Positions 12,114 to 19,750 of a stretch of DNA of 30,635 bases are shown here, piece by piece. The notes beneath the pieces were generated by a model, which had not been told where the DNA came from, searched no databases, and saw nothing but the letters and a program-made list of their open reading frames with translations. The first letter of the stretch is position 1. Each line of letters begins with the position of its first letter. Origin of the DNA: a virus. The DNA lies in the IMG/VR virus record IMGVR_UViG_3300025695_000067, positions 1-30,635 of that record; one strand, written 5' to 3'. The position numbers were made by a program, and so were the translations under genes.

Positions 12114-12415
12114 TTTTTCAGTTTACCTGTTAGCCAACCTTTAACAAGTTCGTAAGCGTCCTTAACGGTATCATCTAAAACATCTGTGATCTCATTAGCT
12201 ACCCAACCAACGGCAAAAGATACAAGCATAATAACTTTAGGCTCAAGCGTTCCGAAGAACATATCTATAATACCAAGTGTACCCCAAGCAAGTACACCTC
12301 CTGTTATCAAAGCTATCATTAACTGTTGACCGTTTAGCTTTCTTTTGATTCCTTTCATAAGTGAAGCTATTGTACCTACAAGCACCGCCCATAGGTCTGT
12401 ATTATCTTTTATCAT
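12110..12415 (-). CDS. Holin
   Basis: A 101-residue protein with two hydrophobic segments, about 34-53 (LMIALITGGVLAWGTLGI) and 61-77 (VIMLVSFAVGWVANEI), and a charged C-terminus ending KLKK. The N-terminus may add a weak third segment (LWAVLVGTIASLM). Size, topology and position directly before the amidase with ATGA overlap indicate a holin that triggers lysis by making inner-membrane lesions. Confidence 0.75.
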   Translation of the reverse strand: MIKDNTDLWAVLVGTIASLMKGIKRKLNGQQLMIALITGGVLAWGTLGIIDMFFGTLEPKVIMLVSFAVGWVANEITDVLDDTVKDAYELVKGWLTGKLKK

Positions 12416-12504
12416 ATCGCAAAATCTTGTAGTCTTTCATTTACTCGAAGTAGTGGGTTTTCCTTTCCCTCGTAGTTTAAGTTGCTTACTTGCCTTTTAG
12501 TTCG
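12412..12504 (-). other. Open -1 frame between the 51-aa gene and holin, without a start codon
   Basis: In the -1 frame relative to the 51-residue gene an open stretch reads RQVSNLNYEGKENPLL and RVNERLQDFAI. Its TGA overlaps the holin ATG exactly (ATGA), as at most real junctions in this genome. It has no ATG, GTG or TTG. It overlaps the last codons of the 51-residue gene (CTA AAA GGC), where a slip at AAA would join the frames. It may be a frameshifted C-terminal extension, a sequencing indel, or decay. Confidence 0.35.
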
Positions 12505-12641
12505 TTAAGTTCAGCGTATATCTTCAAGAGTTCAGCTTCCTTTTCTGTTATCAATTCTTCTTGTGTTGGTTCATCTACTTCGATAAACTTCACTTCGACA
12601 AGCCCATTGTCGTCATATATTTCTTCTCTTATTTGTGTCAT
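12486..12641 (-). CDS. Small acidic protein, 51 aa, after tail fibre genes
   Basis: I choose ATG at 12641 (MTQIREEIYDDNGLVEVKFI); an upstream in-frame ATG at 12746 lies inside the fibre gene. The second half is a charged helix (EELITEKEAELLKIYAELNE), probably a coiled coil. Similar short Glu-rich proteins often follow tail fibre genes in Bacteroidetes phages, from memory. It may be a fibre chaperone or accessory. Confidence 0.65.
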   Translation of the reverse strand: MTQIREEIYDDNGLVEVKFIEVDEPTQEELITEKEAELLKIYAELNELKGK

Positions 12642-12654
12642 ATTTTTATTTTTT

Positions 12655-13374
12655 TTATGGTTGAATAAGTACCGCCGCCCAAGGGCCAAAATCAAATGTG
12701 TTAACACCCGATACACTTGGCGCACCAAGTGAATACGCTCTACCAATTTGTTTCAAAATAGTCACTATATTAGAACTAAAATATCCAACAGGAATCAAAT
12801 TTTCCTTTCTTAACCCTCTTACAGTAACAGTACAATCTGCTTGAAAACCTAACCAATAAATTTCACCTGCGGTAAAAGTAAAAGCTGTTGTTGCGGTTTT
12901 TATTCCCGTTGTTGACATATCTAAATCAGTACTTGAATACAATAAGTTTCCAGGTCTTTTGTCGCCACTTGTTGGATGGTTGTTGTCGTATACCATTATT
13001 CTGCCCAATCCCGTTTGTGCTGTTTGAACATCAATTTTAAATGATGTTGTTGTAAATGTTGACATCGGTATATACTGAGTAAACAACATTTCATCCACTT
13101 GCATAGTGTTATTTTGAAAAGTACCCCCAGTGATAGCTGCTGAAGTTGGCCAATTAAAAATCGTTCCGGGATTTGGAGTTTGAAGTCCACCCGCAGAACC
13201 ACCACCACCGCCTGATGCTCTAATTTCTATTTGTTCATTTCCCCCTGCATTTACTTTAGTCAAATTAATATTAGCGCCTGCAACTAATTTATTTTCTAAA
13301 AAATCAGTTGTTGTGTCGGCTGATGAAATTTTAACCTTTTCTCCGTTACTCGCTTGTGCCTTTATGTATTCCAT
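12655..13374 (-). CDS. Tail fibre / receptor-binding-like protein
   Basis: A 239-residue protein. The N-terminal part (TDFLENKLVAGANINLTKVN, then GGNEQIEIRASG) is a beta-rich motif recurrent in phage fibre proteins. A Gly/Ser linker (GGGGGSAGG, about 55-63) leads to a C-terminal beta-rich domain of about 170 residues rich in Thr, Phe and Gly, probably the receptor-binding head. It lies after the other fibre-like gene with ATG/stop overlap. The two parts look modular, as expected where fibres swap tips. Exact receptor unknown. Confidence 0.65.
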   Translation of the reverse strand: MEYIKAQASNGEKVKISSADTTTDFLENKLVAGANINLTKVNAGGNEQIEIRASGGGGGSAGGLQTPNPGTIFNWPTSAAITGGTFQNNTMQVDEMLFTQYIPMSTFTTTSFKIDVQTAQTGLGRIMVYDNNHPTSGDKRPGNLLYSSTDLDMSTTGIKTATTAFTFTAGEIYWLGFQADCTVTVRGLRKENLIPVGYFSSNIVTILKQIGRAYSLGAPSVSGVNTFDFGPWAAVLIQP

Positions 13375-13724
13375 TATTTAGTAGTGTTTAAGATTATTAC
13401 TCCTGCAACGTCTACCGTTACCGTTATTAAATCGCCTTGTGAAATAGGATCTGTTAAAGTGTAAGCACTTCCATTTAACTCTAAAGTAGTAGTAGGAGAG
13501 TTAACGATATTCGTTACACTATCTATACTCATCGCAAATGGAGCGTAAAAATCTACCGTAGTATCATCTATTAATTCTACAACAAATTTAGGCTCACTTT
13601 GCACGTATGTTTTAATATCTCTTGCCGTAGTTTTTACGGTAGATGAACCTTGTACTGCTGGAACTTGCTCTGTACCATCTAAAGCACTAGCACTACTTAA
13701 TTCACTTATTTTTACGTCTGCCAT
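13374..13724 (-). CDS. Tail fibre-associated protein
   Basis: A 116-residue protein starting MADVKISELSSASALDGTEQ, continuing VPAVQGSSTVKTTARDIKTY. This opening is common in fibre and appendage proteins of marine and Bacteroidetes phages and probably attaches them to the tail. The rest is a beta-rich domain (VDFYAPFAMSIDSVTNIVNS, and so on). It may be the base of the fibre whose tip is the next gene. Confidence 0.6.
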   Translation of the reverse strand: MADVKISELSSASALDGTEQVPAVQGSSTVKTTARDIKTYVQSEPKFVVELIDDTTVDFYAPFAMSIDSVTNIVNSPTTTLELNGSAYTLTDPISQGDLITVTVDVAGVIILNTTK

Positions 13725-13800
13725 TATTCTCTATTTTTTTAAGTAATATTTTTAATTTCTCTATGTTCTTATCTTTTGGCTTATATTTTAAATGTACCAT
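13702..13800 (-). CDS. Possible 32-aa basic peptide between connector and fibre genes
   Basis: The frame from ATG at 13800 reads MVHLKYKPKDKNIEKLKILL, then KKIENNGRRKNK, and ends at 13702. It starts inside the end of the connector gene and ends inside the start of the fibre gene, filling the 63-nt gap. Strongly basic helix. Short and possibly chance, but composition and overlaps are suggestive. Confidence 0.4.
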   Translation of the reverse strand: MVHLKYKPKDKNIEKLKILLKKIENNGRRKNK

Positions 13801-14300
13801 CCGCTAAAGTTAGTGTCCGTATCGGGGTGCATATCCCCGTTAGTATTAGAATTGTATTCAGGAAAAGTAGAAGTATTGAAACAGATATAATCTATAAACC
13901 TTTGCGTGTAATGTTGTGCTATATCTCTCTGCTTTTCTATTAGAAAATCTACCTCGAACTTTTCCGCATTTGTTGAGTTCTCCGATAAGTGCTTAAATAC
14001 ACCCTTATTAGCTACCGAGTAAGCTGCGAAAGGTAAATATTCGACCATCGCCCAATGAATAAGCATATCTTTTACGTAATCCAAAAGAAGTGCTTTGTAA
14101 TCTGCGTTCGCTACATCGTCCAAAGTTCCCGCAGTAATTAAACTCTCGAACTTCTCTAGTAAATCCGTACCTAAGTAGTTTTGTATATGCGTATCTTGAG
14201 CGATCTTTACAAACTGAATAAATAAATCAGTATCTACGTTACCATTTAACGCAGTCTTCTTTACTATATCGTCTCTAGTTATTAATAATGCTTGTGCCAT
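13788..14300 (-). CDS. Head-tail connector-like protein (DUF6712-like)
   Basis: A 170-residue helical protein. The segments MLIHWAMVEYLPFAAYSVAN and KGVFKHLSEN, and the C-terminal FPEYNSNTNGDMHPDTD, are patterns I associate with a Bacteroidetes phage family probably equivalent to DUF6712 and head-tail adaptors. It directly follows the portal gene, where the adaptor gene is usually found. It would form the ring beneath the portal. Named from memory of the pattern. Confidence 0.6.
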   Translation of the reverse strand: MAQALLITRDDIVKKTALNGNVDTDLFIQFVKIAQDTHIQNYLGTDLLEKFESLITAGTLDDVANADYKALLLDYVKDMLIHWAMVEYLPFAAYSVANKGVFKHLSENSTNAEKFEVDFLIEKQRDIAQHYTQRFIDYICFNTSTFPEYNSNTNGDMHPDTDTNFSGWYI

Positions 14301-14302
14301 AA

Positions 14303-16042
14303 TTATCCTCTATAATCGGGGTGGTGTCCTTGTCTCGGCATATCTTTTGGCATCATAGCAACCTCTTTCGGGTTACGTACACGATAACCAAACTTCTCCG
14401 CCTTATTTGTGCTTACTTGGTTTGTTTTAGGAGAGCCTATCGGTGCTTTTTTATCGAAACTTACATACGTTTGGCGTACCCATTTGTGGTGGCAATTTAC
14501 ACCGCCTTTGTATAAGAAAATATCATAAGGTAAACCTTTATGCCCGTGCGATTTATTTATACCCGCATTGCTCATCTTTTGAATATCCTCTTTTCGGTAA
14601 ACCTTACTCGCTCTCATCATAGCACGGCAAAAGTCACGCTCGGGAGAATCGTTACCAGTATATTTGTAGCGAACCTTAAAATAAAAGCCATCTACTTCCT
14701 TATCTTGTGAACTTGATTTATTAGGCGTTGCTCTACCCGTTCCGATAAGTTCTATTAATTTGCTTAAAGTAGTTTTTTTAGGTTTTAGTGATTCCTCCCA
14801 CTCTTGAACCTCTAAATCTAATTCTTCTTCTAGTTCGTAATTTACTTCTCGCTCATCTATTAACTCCCAATCTTCTCCAACTTCTTCGCCTAATTCATCT
14901 AACAATTTCTCTAGTTCAGAACTAAACGCTACTCTTTCCTCTTCCTGTTGTTGTTTCTCTTCGATATCCTCTAAAAGATTAAGTCTTCTAAAGTACAAGT
15001 CTAAAGCAATAGAGTTAAACGCTAATATCTTATCAATAGCATCTATAATAAGTTCTTGAAATGGCTTAATAGCAATGTTATAGAAATACTTACTAGCAAC
15101 CTCTATCTCGTCCGCATTTGAACTAAAACCCTGATTATCGGTAGTAACCCCCACCAACATAGGAGAAACTACATTATGCCCTACTAATATCTTTTGTTCA
15201 CACTCCTTAGATAAGTATTCGTAATGCTCGGGAGCATCGTTTAAAGGAATATCGTCTACCGTAGTTTTACTTTCTTGATTATTGTTGAATGCTACGATCA
15301 CTTTTTGCCCTCGTGAACCTGTTAACTTATTAAGTACCTTTCTAGAGATTATGTTTTGTTGTTCCTCAGTAGGAACGCCATTATTAAAGTTAACTACTTT
15401 AGTACCACTAAAACCGTTTTGAACCTCATTGATTAAGTAATCGCCTATCTCCTCTTCTAGTACAGTATAAGGTAAGCACCCTTGGTAATCTAATTCACTA
15501 AAATACTTCATTCCTACCGAGTAACTCCCCATTTGTAGGATTTCTATTTTTTCTTTAGAAGTACCAAATTTTGGTATTCTCTTGGGTTCGTATTTTTTAG
15601 TATCTGACCAGTCATCTGAATAGTAATAACCTTCTACCTCTCCATCTTTATTACACTTCTCGGGGCGTATTAAATTAGTAGGTATGTGGTAAGCCTTTAC
15701 TACTTTAGTGTGATTCTCATCGTAATGAACTTGAAAAGAAGCCGTACCGAATAACTTAACATCTAGTGCAACCTTACGTAAACAGTCATTACTTATAATA
15801 GTTTTGAACTGAGCGTAATCGTTTGCTCTTTTACTAGCGTTCATTGCGTGTAATCCCTTACCGTAAATAAGCCGTGCAATATTGTTTATTACGGCATTAT
15901 TCGTAGGGGAGTTTCTATAACGATCTATTAACCAATTATAGTATAAATTATCCTCTCCGTATTCTACCCAATTTTCTCGCTTTGATTCTTTAATCGTTGG
16001 GGGTTCGTAAGAAGCTAGTTCTAGTATTTTAACTTCACTCAT
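14303..16042 (-). CDS. Portal protein with MuF-like C-terminal domain
   Basis: A 579-residue protein. Residues 1-370 have portal features: N-terminal GEDNLYYNWLIDRYRNSPTN, a clip/stem region and a helical segment with VVSPMLVGVTT. An acidic Glu/Leu-rich linker (about 370-420) follows. The C-terminal part (YFKVRYKYTGNDSPERDFCR, then AMMRASKVYRKEDIQKMSNA and YDIFLYKGGVNCHHKWVRQT) resembles the end of SPP1 gp7/Mu F-type minor head proteins, usually a separate gene. The portal forms the dodecameric DNA gate at one capsid vertex. The fusion call rests on motif memory. Confidence 0.75.
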   Translation of the reverse strand: MSEVKILELASYEPPTIKESKRENWVEYGEDNLYYNWLIDRYRNSPTNNAVINNIARLIYGKGLHAMNASKRANDYAQFKTIISNDCLRKVALDVKLFGTASFQVHYDENHTKVVKAYHIPTNLIRPEKCNKDGEVEGYYYSDDWSDTKKYEPKRIPKFGTSKEKIEILQMGSYSVGMKYFSELDYQGCLPYTVLEEEIGDYLINEVQNGFSGTKVVNFNNGVPTEEQQNIISRKVLNKLTGSRGQKVIVAFNNNQESKTTVDDIPLNDAPEHYEYLSKECEQKILVGHNVVSPMLVGVTTDNQGFSSNADEIEVASKYFYNIAIKPFQELIIDAIDKILAFNSIALDLYFRRLNLLEDIEEKQQQEEERVAFSSELEKLLDELGEEVGEDWELIDEREVNYELEEELDLEVQEWEESLKPKKTTLSKLIELIGTGRATPNKSSSQDKEVDGFYFKVRYKYTGNDSPERDFCRAMMRASKVYRKEDIQKMSNAGINKSHGHKGLPYDIFLYKGGVNCHHKWVRQTYVSFDKKAPIGSPKTNQVSTNKAEKFGYRVRNPKEVAMMPKDMPRQGHHPDYRG

Positions 16043-16364
16043 AAGTTATGTAATCGTTATCGCTTGAGTAGCTTGTGTACTCGTTATTATTTACCGTAAA
16101 GTTCTCTATTACTTGGTTAGTGCAAAATACCTTGTCTTTGTAGACTATTTCACTACCATTACTTACGGTTAACTTGTAAAAGTTGTTTTCCTTTAAATCT
16201 AATACTTCATCTATAACGGCGTAGTAATCTAGTTGGGTTATAGATATATCGTAAATAGTTTCTTCTCCAGTAGTTTCGTTTACTAAAGTAAGCGTATCGG
16301 CGTTCATTGAACGAGGTATAATCTTGAACGTCTGAGAAGATGCCGTTTCTTTTAAAACTATCAT
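16035..16364 (-). CDS. Conserved hypothetical protein, 109 aa, before portal
   Basis: I choose ATG at 16364 (MIVLKETASSQTFKIIPRSM), not the upstream one at 16433. An intrinsic terminator lies in between, and CGTAAAATA-N3-ATG, shared with three other genes, precedes 16364. The protein is beta-rich, with NETTGEETIYDI and FCTNQVIENFTVNN, and ends SDNDYITYE. Such short beta proteins recur in Bacteroidetes phage head regions. It overlaps the portal start by 8 nt. Function unknown, perhaps a minor capsid or neck component. Confidence 0.7.
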   Translation of the reverse strand: MIVLKETASSQTFKIIPRSMNADTLTLVNETTGEETIYDISITQLDYYAVIDEVLDLKENNFYKLTVSNGSEIVYKDKVFCTNQVIENFTVNNNEYTSYSSDNDYITYE

Positions 16365-16367
16365 ATC

Positions 16368-16376
16368 TATTTTACG
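16368..16376 (-). promoter_or_regulatory. CGTAAAATA start element (portal operon gene)
   Basis: CGTAAAATA ends 3 nt before the ATG of the 109-residue gene, with the same spacing as at three other starts. It supports the chosen start and may be a translation signal. Confidence 0.5.
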
Positions 16377-16398
16377 CAAAAAGTATTTTTTGTTCAAG

Positions 16399-16426
16399 AA
16401 AAAAGGGTAACCCGATAAGATTACCC
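16399..16426 (-). terminator. Intrinsic terminator after the 108-aa coiled-coil gene
   Basis: On the minus strand GGGTAA(T) pairs with (G)TTACCC around a loop and is followed by TTTTTT. It lies 58 nt after the 108-residue gene and 35 nt before the next start. Confidence 0.7.
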
Positions 16427-16484
16427 ATTGCAAAAGAGTTATAATATTACTGTGGTGAAATACAGTTTATATATTATTGGTAAA

Positions 16485-16811
16485 TTATCCGAATCTCATT
16501 TTATCCAAAAGTGCTTGTAGTTCTTTCCTTAAACCTTGCAGCTCTTTTTGTTGTGGGAAGTCTTTGGGGTTTATACCAAGGTCACTAGCTCTACTCCCAA
16601 ATTCTGCTAAATCTTTATACGAAGCCTTTAAATCTGTTCTTGATTGGGTTTTTATTTTATCAAACTTAGACAATATATCTTTAAGCTCTTTAATATTAGT
16701 AGTGATAATACCGCTCCACTCAGATAACTTTTTAATATTTTCAAGTTCTACAATCTCAGAAGATAACTCTACCTTCTTAAACATCTTGTCATATAATTCT
16801 GTTCCCGTCAT
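16485..16811 (-). CDS. Coiled-coil structural-region protein, 108 aa (paralogue of 143-aa gene)
   Basis: The N-terminal VELSSEIVELENIKKL and the later DLGINPKDF match VELSSEVVELANIKEL and ELGINPSEI of the protein encoded at 19097-19528, so the two are paralogues. The rest is a Lys/Glu/Leu helix. It sits between two terminators downstream of the tail tube gene. It could be a small structural or scaffold-like protein. No named family. Confidence 0.65.
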   Translation of the reverse strand: MTGTELYDKMFKKVELSSEIVELENIKKLSEWSGIITTNIKELKDILSKFDKIKTQSRTDLKASYKDLAEFGSRASDLGINPKDFPQQKELQGLRKELQALLDKMRFG

Positions 16812-16823
16812 ATCTTTTAAATT

Positions 16824-16852
16824 AAAAAACCCCCACCGAGTGGGTAGGGGTT
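16824..16852 (-). terminator. Intrinsic terminator after the tail tube gene
   Basis: On the minus strand CCCAC-TCG-GTGGG, extended by outer AACC/GGTT pairing, is followed by TTTTTT. It lies 20 nt after the tail tube gene and 13 nt before the next start. Confidence 0.75.
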
Positions 16853-16872
16853 AAAGTTAGTAAATTATTGAA

Positions 16873-17412
16873 TTAAGAACCCGCTACGATCGTAAATCCT
16901 GCCGTTCCTAGTCCTGCCTCGTCCGAAGCATCAATAAAGTTCGCAGGTACTCGCTCCATTGCAGAAAGTGTTAAGGTATAACCTGAAAGGTCTCCCATAG
17001 CACCACCCGTAACGATAGAACCTCCCGTTACTTCTGCTCCGTGTTCTTTACCCATCAAAAAGAAATTGTCGTTGTTATCTTTAACGATTACGTGAGGTCT
17101 ACCCCAAGTAAGTAACTTTAGTTCTTTATGTGAGTCAATATCTAGTTTCTTAAGTGTTACGCTTAAAGTTTGCTCAAAGAAAGAAGTTCCATTTTCCGTA
17201 CTAGAGTTAATAGTAGTCTCGAAAGATGAGTTTCCTTTTAAGTCGAATTTATAAGCGTTTGGAGAACCCGTTACCGAAGCGATCACATCTGTATCTGTTA
17301 CGTCCATCGTGAAAGCGGTAATATCTCCCTCATTGATTATGTAGATAGCGTCTAAACCTCCTACCGAGTCTTTACAAGGTTCGATTCTACCCATTGAAAT
17401 ATCACAAGCCAT
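16873..17412 (-). CDS. Major tail (tube) protein
   Basis: A 179-residue protein. It starts MACDISMGRIEPCKDSVGGL and is beta-rich and Thr/Gly-rich, with FFEQTLSVTLKKLD and SGYTLTLSAMERVPANFI, the pattern of tail tube proteins in Bacteroidetes siphoviruses. It has its own terminator on each side, right after the major capsid gene, consistent with a very abundant product. It would form the stacked rings of the tail tube. The tube call rests on position and pattern. Confidence 0.65.
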   Translation of the reverse strand: MACDISMGRIEPCKDSVGGLDAIYIINEGDITAFTMDVTDTDVIASVTGSPNAYKFDLKGNSSFETTINSSTENGTSFFEQTLSVTLKKLDIDSHKELKLLTWGRPHVIVKDNNDNFFLMGKEHGAEVTGGSIVTGGAMGDLSGYTLTLSAMERVPANFIDASDEAGLGTAGFTIVAGS

Positions 17413-17435
17413 TTTATTTAATTTTTTAAGTTCAT

Positions 17436-17466
17436 AAAAAAAGGGAAGGCATTTTACCTCCCCTTT
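17436..17466 (-). terminator. Intrinsic terminator after the major capsid gene
   Basis: On the minus strand AAAGGGGAGG pairs with CCTTCCCTTT (10 bp, one G-U) around loop TAAAATG and continues into TTTT. It separates capsid and tail tube genes. Confidence 0.8.
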
Positions 17467-17485
17467 CTAGTTTTTCATTCAACTA

Positions 17486-18448
17486 TTAGTTAGCTGCGTT
17501 CGTGATTCCGTAAGTAACGATATCTTCAACGTTTGCATATTGAACACCCGCAGTCGCTCTCATAACTACACGTACATTTTGAGAACCGTCAAGGTCTGCC
17601 ATATCCAAAACTTTAACCTCTTGGTGGTCAGAAAGAAGTCCAGTACCGAAGTAAAGGTTTTCTTTGTAAGTAAGGATAGCCGTATCAGCACTCATTCCGT
17701 TACACATTGCTACAGGAATACCATCAAAAGTAAGTGCTTGTCCTGAAGTGTACCAAAGGTTTCCTTTGTTCTCAACTCCATTTGCACCTACACCCGAAGC
17801 ACCAAATCCACCCAAAGCACGTACATACGCTTTGAAGATGTTTTGCGATACATACAAGTAAAGGTCTTCACGTCCATAGATAGAAGCAGGCATAGCGTCT
17901 ACGATCGCTCCTAGTTCATCTACTACGTTAGAAGCGTCTACTCCACCTGCTGCTGCTGCTACTTCTTGTGCTGCTGGTAAGTTAGCGTCTACTGAAAGCA
18001 AAGTTTCAAATCCGTCGAACTCTCCTGTGTTAGTGTCATCTCCTGCCCAAATGTTTTGCTCGATTTTTTGAGCCACTTTAGACGCTACGTGAGCGATAAG
18101 GAAATCAGAGAAGTTTTTAGGTAGGTTATCGTGTGCAGAGTAACCCATTTGTACCGCTTCCCAATCTGAACGGAAATCTTGTTTACAAAGTTCAAGGTTC
18201 ACTTGGAACTCAAGAGGTTGTAGAATACGCTCAGTTAGTGTAAGTGTACTAGTAGAAGTAAAATCGCAAGAAGCATCTTTAAGGATAGCGTCCGTAGATA
18301 CTTTCTTAAGAACCTCTTTGTACTTTACGTTTGGTTTAACAGTAATTAAACTGTTTTCGATAGTTGATGCACTCAAAAGTGCTGCTGCTACATACTTGCC
18401 CGCAAATTCTCCTGCGTAAGTTGTAGTAATGTTTGTTGTTGTTGCCAT
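17486..18448 (-). CDS. Major capsid protein (HK97 fold)
   Basis: A 320-residue protein. It has features of HK97-type capsid proteins: a Thr/Ala-rich start (MATTTNITTTYAGEFAGKYV), an E-loop-like region, PLEFQVNLELCKQDFRSDWE, YLYVSQNIFKAYVRALGG and a C-terminal RVVMRATAGVQYANVEDIVT. It is preceded by a probable scaffold gene and followed by a strong terminator. No large N-terminal delta domain is seen, in line with a separate scaffold. It forms the icosahedral shell. Confidence 0.85.
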   Translation of the reverse strand: MATTTNITTTYAGEFAGKYVAAALLSASTIENSLITVKPNVKYKEVLKKVSTDAILKDASCDFTSTSTLTLTERILQPLEFQVNLELCKQDFRSDWEAVQMGYSAHDNLPKNFSDFLIAHVASKVAQKIEQNIWAGDDTNTGEFDGFETLLSVDANLPAAQEVAAAAGGVDASNVVDELGAIVDAMPASIYGREDLYLYVSQNIFKAYVRALGGFGASGVGANGVENKGNLWYTSGQALTFDGIPVAMCNGMSADTAILTYKENLYFGTGLLSDHQEVKVLDMADLDGSQNVRVVMRATAGVQYANVEDIVTYGITNAAN

Positions 18449-18466
18449 TTTTTTATTTATTAAATG

Positions 18467-19084
18467 TTATTTACTTAGTTTAGCGAATACTCTATCAAGT
18501 GTAGAAGCACCGTTTTTCTTATTTGCATATTTGAACATCTCTACCTCTTTCTCATTCTCAGGGTTATGAGTAATTGGTTTAGAAAGTTCTACTTCTTCGT
18601 TAACCTCTTCTACTTTTTCGCTTTCCTCTTCGCTTGGTTCAGCTTTAAGTTCTGCTACTTCTGCTTTTAGGTTAGTGATTTCTTGGCGTAGTGCTTCAAT
18701 TAATGATTCATCAGCAGAAAACTTAGTTTCTTTAGTTACTGATTCAATGATAGTTTTTGGTAAAGGTTGCTCATTTGGAGTGTCGTTAGTTGCTACTTCT
18801 TCGGTAGTTTCCTCTTCCATTGGCTCCTCTTCTACTTCTTCTTTCATTTCCTCGTAACTAGCAATAATACCTTCTTCTTCTACGATAAGCATAAAGCCGT
18901 TATCTAGTTTGTATTCTCCTACGGGTACTGGAATACGATCTTCTTCGTTAACGATAAATACGTTTTCTCCCGCTTCGAATTTATCCGCTTCTAGTGTAGC
19001 TTCTCCTTCGCCTGTTGTAATTTGCTCTAGTGCTACTGCTTTTAATCCTACTGCTTTAAGTAGTTCGTTTATTTTTTCTTTCAT
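18467..19084 (-). CDS. Probable capsid scaffold / head maturation accessory
   Basis: A 205-residue very acidic protein. Residues about 75-105 are a Glu run (EEMKEEVEEEPMEEETTEEV). A heptad-like coiled coil follows near 130-150 (LIEALRQEITNLKAEVAELK), and the end is basic (KYANKKNGASTLDRVFAKLS). A charged coiled coil with a basic C-terminus directly before the capsid gene is the usual plan of scaffold proteins. It would be cleaved by the XkdF-like protease. Confidence 0.65.
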   Translation of the reverse strand: MKEKINELLKAVGLKAVALEQITTGEGEATLEADKFEAGENVFIVNEEDRIPVPVGEYKLDNGFMLIVEEEGIIASYEEMKEEVEEEPMEEETTEEVATNDTPNEQPLPKTIIESVTKETKFSADESLIEALRQEITNLKAEVAELKAEPSEEESEKVEEVNEEVELSKPITHNPENEKEVEMFKYANKKNGASTLDRVFAKLSK

Positions 19085-19096
19085 TTTATTTATTTA

Positions 19097-19528
19097 TTAT
19101 TTAAGATAGCTTTTCGCTGTATTAATAAAGCTGTCTATTGTTTCTTGTGTTCCCTCTACTTCCTGAACTACTGAAACTAATTTTCTAACATTATCAATTT
19201 CGCTAGGGTTAATACCAAGTTCTTTTGCTTGTTTTGAAATTTGTTCTGCTAGTTTTTCAGCTGATTTTATTCCTACCTCAACCGCTTTTTTATTTTCTAC
19301 TGCTGTATTATAATTCTTTCTTAAATCTCCTATAACAGATTCAATTTCTCTTAAATTACCGCCTAGCTTGCTTCTATTGTTCTTTATCTGTCCTAGTGCT
19401 TTCTCTAGGTTAGCCACAAAAATATCTAGCTCTTTAATATTTGCCAACTCAACAACCTCCGAAGAAAGCTCTACTTCTTTTGGTTCTATATTCTCGAAAT
19501 GCTTGAGAACCGATTTTAGTGTATTCAT
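19097..19528 (-). CDS. Coiled-coil protein, 143 aa (paralogue of 108-aa gene)
   Basis: Shares VELSSEVVELANIKEL near the N-terminus and KELGINPSEI near residue 105 with the protein encoded at 16485-16811. Long helices dominate. It is preceded by CGTAAAATA-N3-ATG. Its place before the scaffold suggests a head role; function not known. Confidence 0.65.
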   Translation of the reverse strand: MNTLKSVLKHFENIEPKEVELSSEVVELANIKELDIFVANLEKALGQIKNNRSKLGGNLREIESVIGDLRKNYNTAVENKKAVEVGIKSAEKLAEQISKQAKELGINPSEIDNVRKLVSVVQEVEGTQETIDSFINTAKSYLK

Positions 19529-19531
19529 AAC

Positions 19532-19540
19532 TATTTTACG
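19532..19540 (-). promoter_or_regulatory. CGTAAAATA start element (143-aa gene)
   Basis: CGTAAAATA, then GTT, then the ATG of the 143-residue gene; same sequence and spacing as at 16368, 21172 and 28419. Confidence 0.5.
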
Positions 19541-19564
19541 TTTTAATTATTATTTGTTCAAAAT

Positions 19565-19750
19565 TCAATTTCTTGTTATTGTTCGTGTAGTATCTACGTT
19601 CGTTACATTACTTGTATTTCCGCCCGTTAAACTACCTATACCCTGCGCCTGTAATGAACCATCGCAACACTCTCTAGAGTAAGTGCCATCTTTACACATA
19701 CAACCTCTAGTGCCTCCCTTTGGACTTGTTTTACTTGGTGTCTTTTTCAT
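19565..19750 (-). CDS. Small Cys-rich protein, 61 aa
   Basis: The core GCMCKDGTYSRECCDGSLQA has four cysteines in 13 residues, followed by QGIGSLTGG and a Thr/Asn tail. I recall this GCxCKDGTYSxxCCDGS pattern as a conserved small protein in head-region operons of Bacteroidetes phages. It may be a metal-binding or disulphide-stabilised virion component. It starts 1 nt into the end of the previous gene. Confidence 0.7.
   Translation of the reverse strand: MKKTPSKTSPKGGTRGCMCKDGTYSRECCDGSLQAQGIGSLTGGNTSNVTNVDTTRTITRN

Noticed and set aside
12996-13208. A 70-residue minus-strand frame inside the tail fibre gene
   Set aside because: Alternative-frame shadow with Leu/Gln-rich composition, nested in the fibre gene.
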